Of a stretch of DNA of 64,000 nucleotides, positions 1 through 8,328 are shown one piece after another. The stretch is from Bacillota bacterium (GTDB lineage: Bacteria; Bacillota; Clostridia; Christensenellales; Aristaeellaceae), in NCBI GenBank assembly GCA_023425025.1, contig JAFADG010000035.1, positions 62,001 to 126,000 of the forward strand. The letters run 5' to 3'. The translations under genes and the position numbers were made by a program. The stretch's first letter is position 1. Each line of letters opens with the position of its first letter. The notes beneath the pieces are model-generated. The model was given only the letters and a program-made list of their open reading frames with translations. It was not told where the DNA came from and did not search any database.

Positions 1-183
1 GAGCATGGGGTCAATTTGAGCAAGATCGAATCCCGGCCCATCCCCGGCAAGTCCTGGGAATACTTTTTCTTTGCCGACTTTGAGGGAGCCATGGACGAAA
101 CGGAGCTGAACAAGGCCCTTCACGCGGCGTCCAACTGCGCCAGGGAGCTGCGGCTGCTGGGCCGCTATAAAAAAGCCAGGTAA
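1..183 (+). CDS. pheA: Prephenate dehydratase, C-terminal ACT domain (5' truncated by window edge)
   Basis: The frame is open from base 1 and ends in TAA at 181-183, so only the last 60 codons are visible. The residues match the ACT regulatory domain at the end of prephenate dehydratase, which makes phenylpyruvate for phenylalanine synthesis. The IESRPIPG stretch near residue 9-16 is the ESRP signature that in PheA proteins contributes to phenylalanine feedback binding. It sits 10 nt upstream of aroE, with aroQ and tyrA following, so it is the upstream member of an aromatic amino acid operon. Whether a chorismate mutase domain is fused at the N terminus cannot be seen. Confidence 0.85.
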   Translation, partial: EHGVNLSKIESRPIPGKSWEYFFFADFEGAMDETELNKALHAASNCARELRLLGRYKKAR

Positions 184-193
184 GGGGGCGCCT

Positions 194-1018
194 ATGGAAT
201 TTTTCGGCCTGATCGGGGAAAAGCTGGGGCACAGCCTGTCGGAAGTCATACATACCCGGTTGTTCCAGTTGGAATCCCTGCCGGCTGCCTACAAGCTGAT
301 GGAGGTCGAAAGAGACCGCCTGAATGAAGTGGGGCCTGCCATCAGGCTGCTTGCCTTCAAGGGCATCAATGTCACCATCCCCTACAAGGAGCTGGTGGTC
401 CCCCAGTTGGATGAGGTGGACATTTCCGCCCAGCATTTGGGCGCGGTCAACACCATCAAAAACGCGGGCGGCAGGCTGACCGGCTACAACACCGACGTAT
501 ACGGCCTTATGGAAATGTTCCGCTATCATGGCATCGGGATAAAGGGAAAACCCGCCGTGGTCCTGGGCAGCGGCGGGGCGGCCAAGGCGGCGCTGCAGGC
601 GCTGCACGAATCGGGCGCCAGCCAAATGTTTGTGGCAAGCCGCAGCCCGGAGGGAAAAACCTCCCCTTTCCCGAATACAGCATTTATCAGTTATGACGCA
701 TTGAGAAGCGTCGCCGGCGGCGTGCTGCTCAACGCGACGCCGGTGGGCATGTGGCCGAAGGTAGAGGCTTCCCCGGTATCAGCGGACATTGTTTCTCTGT
801 TTGACGCCGTGGTAGACACCATCTACAACCCCTGGGAAACGCAGCTTCTTTCCATAGCCAGGGGACAGAACAAACCCTGCTGCAACGGCCTGTATATGCT
901 GGTAGCCCAGGCGGTGAAGGCGGAAGAAATTTTCTGGGAAAGGCCGTTCCCAAGCCATACCACAGACACCATTTACCGGGAGCTGGCCGAAAGGCTCACC
1001 TACAAGGGAGGCGTTTGA
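194..1018 (+). CDS. aroE: Shikimate dehydrogenase
   Basis: This 274-residue protein has the usual length and layout of AroE, the NADPH-dependent enzyme that reduces 3-dehydroshikimate to shikimate. The N terminus carries the substrate-site motif GEKLGHSLS (residues 8-16). The catalytic lysine lies in NVTIPYKE near residue 60. The dinucleotide-binding loop is VLGSGGAAKAAL at about residue 124. A GGGGG ribosome binding site lies just before the ATG. The stop codon directly abuts the aroQ ATG, which indicates translational coupling inside the aromatic operon. Confidence 0.95.
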   Translation: MEFFGLIGEKLGHSLSEVIHTRLFQLESLPAAYKLMEVERDRLNEVGPAIRLLAFKGINVTIPYKELVVPQLDEVDISAQHLGAVNTIKNAGGRLTGYNTDVYGLMEMFRYHGIGIKGKPAVVLGSGGAAKAALQALHESGASQMFVASRSPEGKTSPFPNTAFISYDALRSVAGGVLLNATPVGMWPKVEASPVSADIVSLFDAVVDTIYNPWETQLLSIARGQNKPCCNGLYMLVAQAVKAEEIFWERPFPSHTTDTIYRELAERLTYKGGV

Positions 1019-1465
1019 ATGCACATCCTTTTGCTCAACGGACCCAATTTGAACCTGACGGGCATTCGGGAGCCGGGTGTTTACGGCATCAAAACCTATT
1101 CCGCCATCTGCCAGCAGCTGAAAGAAGAAGCAGAAAAACGGGGCATTGACCTGGACATCCGCCAAAGCAACCACGAGGGCGTGCTGATCGACTGGGTGCA
1201 TGAGGCGCTGCTGAAAAAATACGACGGCATCATTGTCAACGCCGGCGCTTACACCCACTACAGCTACGCGCTGCATGACGCGGTAAAGGCGGCGGCGCTG
1301 CCCACGGTGGAAGTGCATCTTTCCAACATACACGCCCGGGAGGAATTCCGTCGCACCTCCGTCATCGCGCCGGCCTGCCTGGGGCAGATTTGCGGGTTCG
1401 GCCCGGAGGGATACGCGCTGGCTATGGACGCGCTCCAAAGGCATATGAAGGAGCGCCGCGTATGA
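1019..1465 (+). CDS. aroQ: 3-dehydroquinate dehydratase, type II
   Basis: This 148-residue protein is the small dodecameric type II enzyme that dehydrates 3-dehydroquinate to 3-dehydroshikimate. The conserved NGPNLNLTG opening, the catalytic tyrosine in PGVYG near residue 22, the NAGAYTHYS loop and the EVHLSNIHAREEFR substrate-binding segment are all present. The ATG follows the aroE stop with no gap. Its own TGA overlaps the tyrA ATG as ATGA at 1462-1465, so the three genes are very likely cotranslated. Confidence 0.96.
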   Translation: MHILLLNGPNLNLTGIREPGVYGIKTYSAICQQLKEEAEKRGIDLDIRQSNHEGVLIDWVHEALLKKYDGIIVNAGAYTHYSYALHDAVKAAALPTVEVHLSNIHAREEFRRTSVIAPACLGQICGFGPEGYALAMDALQRHMKERRV

Positions 1466-2301
1466 TCATCGTCATCGCGGGCCTTGGGGTTATCGGCGGC
1501 TCCTTCGCCATGGCGCTTACAAAAGCCGGTTATAAGGATATTTTTGGTATTGACGTAAATGAACAGACGCTGAAAAAAGCCAAGGAGCAGGGATATATAC
1601 AGGATGGGGATACGGACGGCGCCGCCTTTTTGCAAAAGGCTGATCTGACGATCCTGTGCATTTATCCCCACAGCGTACCGGGGTTTTTGAAGGCCCACTC
1701 GGCGGACTTCAAGCCCGGCAGCGTCCTCACCGACGTGACCGGGGTGAAAAGCGAGCTGGCCAGGCAGCTGCACGCGCTGCTGCCCCCCCATGTGGATTTT
1801 GTGCCGGGGCACCCCATGGCCGGCCGGGAAAAGATGGGCTTTGATTTTGCCAGCGACACGGTGTTCAAAGGCGCCAACTACCTGCTGACGCCCCTGGACA
1901 CCAACAAGGAAGACAACCTGCGCATGATCGAGGCCCTGGCTTTGGAGCTGGGTTTCAAACGGGTGCGGCGCATCACGCCTCAAATTCATGACATGCTTAT
2001 CGCCCACACTTCCCAGCTGCCCCACGCCTTGGCGGTGGCGCTCATCAACAGCGACCGGGACGGCCGGGAAACAGGCCAGTTCATCGGCGACAGCTACCGG
2101 GATTTAACCCGCATCGCCAGGATCAACGGCGCGCTGTGGAGCGAGCTTTTTCTCTCCAACAAGGAATTTCTGCTGGAAGCCATCGGCGATTTCACCGAAC
2201 AGCTGCGCTTGATCGAAAAGGCGCTGCAAAACGAAGACAAGGACACGCTGATCCGCCTATTCGAACGGTCTACTTTAAGGCGTGAGAAGCTGGATTCATA
2301 A
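1462..2301 (+). CDS. tyrA: Prephenate dehydrogenase
   Basis: This 279-residue protein oxidises and decarboxylates prephenate to 4-hydroxyphenylpyruvate on the tyrosine branch. It begins with a Rossmann motif (VIAGLGVIGGS) and carries the HPMAGREKMG active-site segment near residue 117. It has no C-terminal ACT domain, so feedback control through a fused domain is not expected. A longer in-frame reading from 1390 exists, but the ATG at 1462 overlaps the aroQ stop and gives the canonical Rossmann N terminus, so it is chosen. A strong hairpin follows at 2335-2372. Confidence 0.94.
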   Translation: MIIVIAGLGVIGGSFAMALTKAGYKDIFGIDVNEQTLKKAKEQGYIQDGDTDGAAFLQKADLTILCIYPHSVPGFLKAHSADFKPGSVLTDVTGVKSELARQLHALLPPHVDFVPGHPMAGREKMGFDFASDTVFKGANYLLTPLDTNKEDNLRMIEALALELGFKRVRRITPQIHDMLIAHTSQLPHALAVALINSDRDGRETGQFIGDSYRDLTRIARINGALWSELFLSNKEFLLEAIGDFTEQLRLIEKALQNEDKDTLIRLFERSTLRREKLDS

Positions 2302-2334
2302 TCCATCCCATAAGGAAGTTTTTCGCGATGGGGT

Positions 2335-2372
2335 TCGGGGAAGGGCATTTTTCCAAAAAGGCCCTTCCCCGA
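2335..2372 (+). terminator. Hairpin after the aromatic operon; member of a repeated hairpin family
   Basis: A stem of TCGGGGAAGGGC and GCCCTTCCCCGA closes a loop rich in T and A. There is only a weak T tract after it. It is the likely 3' end of the aro operon. The sequence with its flank closely resembles, in reverse orientation, the element after the flavoprotein gene at 6671-6735, which suggests a dispersed repeat that doubles as terminator. Confidence 0.6.
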
Positions 2373-2448
2373 TTTCATTCCCGTTCTCTCCCCTTGTTTC
2401 CATTCCCGGTTTATGGTAGCATGTCCCTGGAAGGCAAGGTGGTATAGC

Positions 2449-4353
2449 ATGAAGGATTTACACATCGCCCGGATCGCCGCCGTATCCCCGAGGGTAGCCT
2501 TGGGCGACTGCAAAAGAAACGCCCAGGAGACCATCGCATGGATGCGGCGGCTGGACGGGGAGCACATACAGGCGGCGGTTTTTCCGGAACTGAACATTAC
2601 CGGATACACCGTAAGCGATCTGTTATTGAACGAAACGCTGCAAACGGAAGCGATGGCTGCATTGCAGACCATCGCGAAAGCGTCCGGGCCTATGGCGGTC
2701 ATCGTGGGGCTGCCCCTTTCCAACCAGGGCAGGCTGTACAACTGCGCGGCGGTATTGCAAAACGGCAAAATCAAGGGCATCGCGACCAAGCGGTATCTGC
2801 CCAACGGCGGAGAGTTTTACGAAACCCGCTGGTTTAAAAGCGGGAAGCAAGCCCCGGAAAGCATTGTAATAAATGGGGAGACAGTCCCCTTTGGCATGAA
2901 CCTGCTTTTTGAGGCGGAGGCATTCCGCTTTGCGGTGGAAATCTGCGAGGATTTGTGGGGCCCCATCCCCCCTTCCAGCACGTACGCACCGGCCGGCGCC
3001 GAAATCATATTCAACCTGAGCGCCAGCAACGAGCTGGCCGCCAAGCACGATTACCGCCGGGAGCTGCTGCGCCAGCAGAGCGGCCGCTGCTTCTGCGGCT
3101 ACGCCTACGCCGGGGCAGGGTTCGGCGAATCCACTACGGACCTGGTGTTCGCCGGGTTTGGCGGCATTTACGAAAGCGGGCGCACCATCATGGAATCCCC
3201 CCGCTTTCAAACGGAAGGCGCCTGTGCCGTAGGCGATGTGGATGTACGGCGCCTTCGCTTTCACAGGCAGCGGGCCGGCAGCTTTTTCGAAAGCGACTGC
3301 GCAATCATGCGCAGTATTCCCATGGACGGTCTGCCTGACGTCACGCTCCCGTTCAAACGCCCCCTCCCGCCGCTGCCCTTTGTGCCGGGGGAGAACGGGC
3401 GGGTTCAGCGCTGCGACGAAATCACCTCCATTCAAACCATGGCGCTGCGCACACGGCTTACGGCCGCGCACCTGAACAAGCTGGTGGTCGGCATCTCCGG
3501 CGGGCTGGACAGCGCGCTGGCGCTGCTGGTGGCCGCCAGGGCCTTTCGGGAAATGGGCCTGCCGCCGGAGAACCTGCATGCCATCACCATGCCGGGCTTT
3601 GGCACGGGCAAGCGCACCTTGAACAACGCACGGCTGTTGATGACCGCCCTTTTCTGCACCGTGCGGGAGGTGGACATCGGGCCGGCCGTGCGGCAGCACT
3701 TTCAAGACATCGGACAGGATGAAAGCGTGCACGACATTGCCTACGAAAACAGCCAGGCCAGGGAACGCACCCAAATCCTGATGGACTACGCCAACCGCAT
3801 CGGCGCGCTGGTGCTGGGCACCGGGGATTTGAGCGAATCCGCCTTGGGCTTTTCCACCTACAACGGCGACCACATGAGCATGTACAACGTCAACTGCTCC
3901 ATTCCCAAGACCCTGGTGCGCACCCTGGTCCGGTATCTTGGCGAAACGGTATTCGGCGGCCAAGTGCATAAGGTTTGTCAGGACATTATTGAAACCCCCA
4001 TTTCCCCGGAGCTTTTGCCGGTGGAAGAGGGGGAACTGAACCAGCGCACCGAGGAAATACTGGGCGATTACGCGCTGCATGATTTCTTCCTGTATCACTT
4101 TATGGATTCAGGCAGCTCGCCCAGACGGCTGTACGCCTTTGCCAAGCAGGCATTCAAAGGCGTATACGACGGCAAAACCATTGAAAAGGCGCTGCGTTTG
4201 TTCATGAAGCGCTTCTTTGCCCAGCAGTTCAAGCGCAGCTGTATTCCCGACGGGCCTAAGGTCGGCAGCGTAAGCCTTTCTCCCAGGGGCGACTGGCGCA
4301 TGCCCAGTGATATGTCCGGGGAGGCCTGGCAGGATTTTTCCGCCGAGGATTGA
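2449..4353 (+). CDS. nadE: Glutamine-dependent NAD+ synthetase
   Basis: This 634-residue two-domain enzyme converts nicotinate adenine dinucleotide to NAD+ using ATP and ammonia from glutamine. Residues 1 to about 280 form a nitrilase-type glutaminase domain. Its putative triad is Glu47 in FPELNITGY, a lysine in the KRYLPNGGEF region and a cysteine in EICEDLWG. The C-terminal half is the ATP-pyrophosphatase synthetase domain with the P-loop-like VGISGGLDSALAL and the TGDLSESALGFSTYNGDH stretch. An upstream start at 2413 is possible, but AAGGTGG stands correctly before the ATG at 2449. The next gene starts within a few bases of its stop. Confidence 0.95.
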   Translation: MKDLHIARIAAVSPRVALGDCKRNAQETIAWMRRLDGEHIQAAVFPELNITGYTVSDLLLNETLQTEAMAALQTIAKASGPMAVIVGLPLSNQGRLYNCAAVLQNGKIKGIATKRYLPNGGEFYETRWFKSGKQAPESIVINGETVPFGMNLLFEAEAFRFAVEICEDLWGPIPPSSTYAPAGAEIIFNLSASNELAAKHDYRRELLRQQSGRCFCGYAYAGAGFGESTTDLVFAGFGGIYESGRTIMESPRFQTEGACAVGDVDVRRLRFHRQRAGSFFESDCAIMRSIPMDGLPDVTLPFKRPLPPLPFVPGENGRVQRCDEITSIQTMALRTRLTAAHLNKLVVGISGGLDSALALLVAARAFREMGLPPENLHAITMPGFGTGKRTLNNARLLMTALFCTVREVDIGPAVRQHFQDIGQDESVHDIAYENSQARERTQILMDYANRIGALVLGTGDLSESALGFSTYNGDHMSMYNVNCSIPKTLVRTLVRYLGETVFGGQVHKVCQDIIETPISPELLPVEEGELNQRTEEILGDYALHDFFLYHFMDSGSSPRRLYAFAKQAFKGVYDGKTIEKALRLFMKRFFAQQFKRSCIPDGPKVGSVSLSPRGDWRMPSDMSGEAWQDFSAED

Positions 4354-4385
4354 CCATATCCATTGCCGAAAGGAATTTCGCACAA

Positions 4386-5315
4386 ATGATATTGGAGCGC
4401 ACCCATAAGGATGACCCCCGCTTTCTGGCCCTGGTATCTTTATTGGATCAGGATCTGGCCGGCCGGTATGAGGACGGGAATGCCGCTTATGCTCCCTTTA
4501 ACACCCTTCAAAAGATCACCGCCGCGGTCGTTGCCCTCATTAATGGAGAGCCGATCGGCTGCGGCGCGTTCAAGCCCTTTGATGAAAACAGCGTGGAAAT
4601 CAAGCGCGTGTTTGTCAAGCCCGCTTTTCGGGGCCGGGGCGTTTCCAAAGCCGTAATGGCGGAGCTGGAAAAATGGGCGGCGGAGAAGGGCTGCTTGCGG
4701 GCGGTGCTGGAGACCGGCACCCATCAGCAGGAAGCCATATCGCTGTATGAGGGCATTGGCTATCGGCGGATGGAAAACTTTGAGCCGTATGTGGGCATGA
4801 AGGAAAGCGTCTGTTATGAAAAGGCACTTGTCCCGTTAACAAATACTACAGGGGGAAACCCTATGATCCGGCCATATGAAAGCGGTGACCTGTCCGGCTG
4901 CGTACAATTGCTCATGGCCGCCTACAACGGCGAACCCTGGCGCAACCACTGGACGGAGGACACGGCCGCGCGGTACCTGCAAGAGTTTGCCGAGTACAAG
5001 CGTTTTCTGGGCTGGGTCGCCCTTCAAGACGGCCGGCTGGTCGGCGCGCTGTTTGGCCGCCGCAAGGTCTGGTGGACCCAGGATGAATTGTTTGTGGACG
5101 AGCTTTTTGTCCATCCGGACCATCAGGGCAAGGGTCACGGAAAGCGTCTTTTGCAGGCGGCGGAAACGCATTGCATCAACACCGGCTTGGCCGGCGTAAC
5201 GCTGCTTACCGACAGGAACATGCCCGCCATGGCGTTCTACAAGCAAAACAAGTACGAACTGGCCGATCACGTGACCTTTTTATACAAAGTAGTTCAAAGC
5301 GAATCCCACCCCTGA
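4386..5315 (+). CDS. Protein with two GNAT acetyltransferase domains in tandem
   Basis: The protein of about 309 residues holds two GNAT folds. The first contains the acetyl-CoA loop KPAFRGRGVSKAVM. The second contains HPDHQGKGHGKRLLQ and a C-terminal NMPAMAFYKQNKYE motif. The start is uncertain: a TTG at 4350 overlaps the nadE stop, while the ATG at 4386 has GAAAGGA about 11 nt upstream and is preferred. An internal ATG at 4863, preceded by AGGGGGA, opens the second domain, so that half may also be made alone. Substrates are unknown. Confidence 0.85.
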   Translation: MILERTHKDDPRFLALVSLLDQDLAGRYEDGNAAYAPFNTLQKITAAVVALINGEPIGCGAFKPFDENSVEIKRVFVKPAFRGRGVSKAVMAELEKWAAEKGCLRAVLETGTHQQEAISLYEGIGYRRMENFEPYVGMKESVCYEKALVPLTNTTGGNPMIRPYESGDLSGCVQLLMAAYNGEPWRNHWTEDTAARYLQEFAEYKRFLGWVALQDGRLVGALFGRRKVWWTQDELFVDELFVHPDHQGKGHGKRLLQAAETHCINTGLAGVTLLTDRNMPAMAFYKQNKYELADHVTFLYKVVQSESHP

Positions 5316-5330
5316 AAAAGGAGGTCTTTC

Positions 5331-6671
5331 ATGCGGATCGTCATCATCGGCGCGGTGGCAGCCGGCACGGCCGCCGCGGCCAAGGCCAGCCGGAATGCCC
5401 CGGACGCCCAGATCGTCCTTTACGAAAAGGACGTCGATATTTCCTACTCCGGCTGCGGGCTGCCCTATTTTCTCTCTGGGGAGATCACGGACATCGCCGA
5501 GATCGTGCCCAGGGATGCGGCATACTTCAAAAAAGCCTACGGGGTCGATGTGCTCACCGAGCACGAGGTGTTGTCTGTTGATGCAACAGCCAAAACCCTT
5601 CGGGTCAAGAACCTGAAAACGAAGGAAACCTTCGAGGACAGCTTCGATAAGCTGATCCTCGCCACAGGCGCTTCCGCCAAGCTCCCGGACATCCCCGGCG
5701 CGGGGCTCGATCATGTTTTTTCCCTGCGCTCCGTGCAGGATGCCCGTCGGATCCAGCGCTTTTTGGAGGACCGCAAGCCGCGCAAGGCCGTTATCGCCGG
5801 CACCGGCTTTATCGGCATGGAAATGCTGGAAAGCCTGACCCGCCTGAATATATCCGTCACCCTGGCGGAAAAAGGCGAGCGCATCGCCCGCCACCTGGAC
5901 CAGGAAATGTCCGACCACCTGCAAAAGCTGTTGGAAGGCAGGGGCGTTTCCATCCGCTTATCCGCCAGGCTGCAAAGCGTCGGGCCGGACCATGTGGTTC
6001 TCACCAATGGGGAAACGCTTCCCGCCGACATGGTGCTGCTGGCCACAGGCGTGAAGCCCAATACGCGCTTGGCGGCGGAAACGGGGCTCGCCCTTGGGGT
6101 AAATGACGCCATCAAAGTCAATGAACGCATGGAAACGAGCATCCCTTACGTGTATGCCTGCGGCGATTGCGCCGAAACCTTTTTAAGCGTGACCGGCTTG
6201 CCTGTATACCGGCCGCTGGGCTCCACCGCCGCCAAAATGGGCCGCATCGCCGGCGAGAATGTCACCGGTGGGGACATGCGCTACCGCGGGAACCTGGGCA
6301 CGGGCATTTTCCGGGTATTCGAATGGGCGGTGGCGGTAACGGGCCTTACGCAAAAGGAAGCCGAAAAGCTGGGCTATGCCGTTGCCACTTGCCTGCACAG
6401 CCAGCCGGACCGGCCCGAATACCTGGGCGGCCAGGAGATGCTGATCAAAGCCATCGCCGACAAAAAAACAGGCAGGCTCCTGGGCGCGCAGATCATCGGC
6501 GTGGACGGCGTAGACAAACGCATCGACGTTCTAGCCTCGCTGATCACCTGCGGCGTAAAGGCCGAAGACCTGAGCCATATCGACCTGGCCTACGCCCCGC
6601 CCTTTTCCACCACCCGCGACCCCGTGCACTATACCGGCATGCTCCTGGAAAGCGCGTTACGGAGGGGGTAG
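5331..6671 (+). CDS. FAD-dependent CoA-disulfide reductase / NADH oxidase family protein
   Basis: This 446-residue flavoprotein belongs to the single-cysteine pyridine nucleotide-disulfide oxidoreductases (CoA-disulfide reductase, NADH oxidase and NADH peroxidase). It starts with an FAD-binding beta strand (IVIIGAVAAGTAAA). It has the active-site cysteine in SGCGLPY (Cys42), an NAD-binding loop IAGTGFIGMEMLE, and the second FAD motif YACGDCAE. The C-terminal dimerisation domain is complete. Likely roles are low-molecular-weight thiol homeostasis or oxygen and peroxide removal in an anaerobe; sequence alone does not decide. AAGGAGG precedes the ATG. No rhodanese domain is fused. Confidence 0.85.
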   Translation: MRIVIIGAVAAGTAAAAKASRNAPDAQIVLYEKDVDISYSGCGLPYFLSGEITDIAEIVPRDAAYFKKAYGVDVLTEHEVLSVDATAKTLRVKNLKTKETFEDSFDKLILATGASAKLPDIPGAGLDHVFSLRSVQDARRIQRFLEDRKPRKAVIAGTGFIGMEMLESLTRLNISVTLAEKGERIARHLDQEMSDHLQKLLEGRGVSIRLSARLQSVGPDHVVLTNGETLPADMVLLATGVKPNTRLAAETGLALGVNDAIKVNERMETSIPYVYACGDCAETFLSVTGLPVYRPLGSTAAKMGRIAGENVTGGDMRYRGNLGTGIFRVFEWAVAVTGLTQKEAEKLGYAVATCLHSQPDRPEYLGGQEMLIKAIADKKTGRLLGAQIIGVDGVDKRIDVLASLITCGVKAEDLSHIDLAYAPPFSTTRDPVHYTGMLLESALRRG

Positions 6672-6735
6672 ATGGGGTTTATGCGGGAAGGGGCTTTTTT
6701 GAAAAAAATCCCCTTCCCGCACCCATCCCCAAAAA
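6671..6735 (-). repeat. Inverted hairpin element related to the one after tyrA
   Basis: The segment contains TGCGGGAAGGGG and CCCCTTCCCGCA around a T/A-rich loop, flanked by GATGGGG and CCCATCCCC. On the minus strand it reads almost as the plus-strand segment 2311-2372, including the leading AAGTTTTT run. It lies directly behind the flavoprotein stop and may end that transcript. Confidence 0.55.
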
Positions 6736-6827
6736 CTTCATTTCATGAATCATTTAATTGATTTGTATAAAAGAAAAACAGCATATGCATGATGCCAATG
6801 AAGCGAATACGATTGACGGAGACCGTA

Positions 6828-7556
6828 ATGAAAAAAGCCCTCTTCTGGGATTTTGACGGTACGTTGGTGAAAAGCGTAAGCCTATGGAGCACTTCGCTTC
6901 TGCGTGCTTTACAAGAAAGCTGGCCGGAATGCTCCCGTACTTTGGAGGACGTGCGCCCCCTTCTTCGTTCAGGCTTTCCCTGGCATACGCCGCAGGAGGA
7001 CTTTACCCGTCTGACCGGCGATGCATGGTGGGCGCATATGCGCCGGCATTTTGAAAACGTATGCCTTGCGCTTGGCGCAAAAAGGGATACTGCCAGCGAG
7101 GCCGCACAAAAGATACGAGGTATCTTGCTGGAGCCATGCAATTATACCCTGTACGATGATACGCTTTCCGTTTTGCAAAGCATGAGGATGCTTGGCTTTG
7201 AACAATATGTGGTATCCAACAACCACCCGGACCTTACGTCTTTGATGAAAAAACTGGGGCTACTCGAATATTTCAAAGCAGTCGTCGTCTCCGGCGAAGT
7301 CGGTTATGACAAGCCAAGAAAAGAAATTTATGAGCATGCTCTGCAAAAGGCGGGTTCTCCCGGCCTGTGCTATATGATCGGCGATAACCCCTACGCCGAC
7401 GGGGAAGGCGCGCAAAACGCCGGCATAACGCCTCTGCTCGTCCACCTAAAGCAGCCGGTGGAAGGGTTTTTATGCTTTGATACCCTATCGGGCGCAGCCC
7501 AATACATACGGGAGGAACAGCATGCAGCTTCGCGTAATGACCATGGCGGATTATGA
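6828..7556 (+). CDS. HAD-superfamily hydrolase
   Basis: This 242-residue protein is a haloacid-dehalogenase phosphatase with a helical cap. Motif I is FWDFDGTLVKS near residue 6-16, with the nucleophile Asp and the second Asp two residues later. Motif II is in VVSNNHPDL. The lysine of motif III lies in GYDKPRKEIYE. Motif IV is GDNPYADGEGAQNAG. The substrate is not predictable, but the fold is that of small-metabolite phosphatases. An earlier ATG at 6789 exists; 6828 is chosen because GGAGA stands 5-6 nt upstream and the HAD motif then begins at the usual place. Confidence 0.85.
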   Translation: MKKALFWDFDGTLVKSVSLWSTSLLRALQESWPECSRTLEDVRPLLRSGFPWHTPQEDFTRLTGDAWWAHMRRHFENVCLALGAKRDTASEAAQKIRGILLEPCNYTLYDDTLSVLQSMRMLGFEQYVVSNNHPDLTSLMKKLGLLEYFKAVVVSGEVGYDKPRKEIYEHALQKAGSPGLCYMIGDNPYADGEGAQNAGITPLLVHLKQPVEGFLCFDTLSGAAQYIREEQHAASRNDHGGL

Positions 7557-7953
7557 AGAGGTTTATTCCCTTTGGACAGGGACTGCCGGCATGGGCCTGC
7601 GGAGCCTGGACGACTCGCCCGCGGGCATCGAAAGATTCCTGCGGCGCAATCCTGCCACCTGCTTTGTAGCGGAGGAGGAAGGCCGCTTGGCCGGCGTGAT
7701 CCTCTGCGGCCACGATGGGCGCAGGGGTTACATTTACCACGCGGCGGTGCAGCCGGATTTCCGCCGCAGGGGCGTGGGAAAGCTGTTGGTGGACGCCGCG
7801 CTGAACGCGCTGAAAACGGAAGGAATATTAAAGGCGGCCCTTGTAGCCTTTCAAACCAATCAGGCCGGGAACGCCTTCTGGGAATCCATTGGCTTTGAAA
7901 AGCGGGAGGATCTTGTTTACCGCAACAAAAGCTTAAGCGACGCAAACCGCTGA
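7522..7953 (+). CDS. GNAT-family N-acetyltransferase
   Basis: This 143-residue protein is a complete single GNAT domain. The acetyl-CoA-binding motif A is VQPDFRRRGVGKLLV near residue 76-90, and the C-terminal NAFWESIGFEKRED is the usual motif B. A perfect GGGAGGAA site lies 7 nt before the ATG at 7522, so the longer reading from 7477 is not used. Its first 35 bases overlap the end of the HAD gene, which suggests coupled translation. The substrate is unknown. Confidence 0.85.
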   Translation: MQLRVMTMADYEEVYSLWTGTAGMGLRSLDDSPAGIERFLRRNPATCFVAEEEGRLAGVILCGHDGRRGYIYHAAVQPDFRRRGVGKLLVDAALNALKTEGILKAALVAFQTNQAGNAFWESIGFEKREDLVYRNKSLSDANR

Positions 7954-7990
7954 TGCAGCACCCCAAGCGGCCGCCTCGGGAGGAATGCAA

Positions 7991-8194
7991 ATGAAGCAGC
8001 CGTCCAATATCCCGCTTGCGCAAGCCTTTCCCCCATCGCCTCCCTGTGACTGCGAAATCTGCAAAAGCTATTGTCTGTGCCGGTTCTGCCATCACGACAG
8101 GCAGGAGACGGGACAAAATGCCATGGAGCGCTGGAGGCGGACTGGAAAACGGCCGCCGGAAAGCAGCAGGTGCAAACCCGGGCGCTGCAAATAG
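7991..8194 (+). CDS. Small cysteine-rich protein, function unknown
   Basis: This 67-residue reading frame has GGGAGGA about 7 nt before its ATG and lies 37 bp after the GNAT gene, ahead of a shared terminator. It has eight cysteines. Six are clustered at residues 19, 21, 24, 28, 30 and 33, followed by His34-His35, with two more near the end at 61 and 66. The tail is basic. The pattern suggests a metal-binding knuckle, but I recognise no family. It could also be a chance frame, although the ribosome binding site and position favour a gene. Confidence 0.5.
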   Translation: MKQPSNIPLAQAFPPSPPCDCEICKSYCLCRFCHHDRQETGQNAMERWRRTGKRPPESSRCKPGRCK

Positions 8195-8278
8195 GACTGT
8201 GGCACCGGCAGGACTTTCCTTTATAGAAAGCGGCGCATGCTGATCCGCCAAGGAAATGCGCCGGATGCGTGCTCCATA

Positions 8279-8313
8279 AAAAAGCGGCCCGGCTTTGGCC
8301 GGACCGCTTTTTA
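8279..8313. terminator. Bidirectional intrinsic terminator
   Basis: AAAAAAGCGGTCCGGCC-type arms (AAGCGGCCCGGC and GGCCGGACCGCTT) are flanked by A and T runs on both sides. It sits between the plus-strand HAD/GNAT/Cys-rich group and the minus-strand LRR gene and can end both. Confidence 0.85.
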
Positions 8314-8328
8314 TGATACAGAAGGCGC

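Noticed and set aside
2623..4098. Long antisense open frame (491 codons) opposite nadE
   Set aside because: It mirrors the codon pattern of a well supported NAD synthetase gene, lacks a ribosome site and matches no family; high-GC third positions create such shadows.
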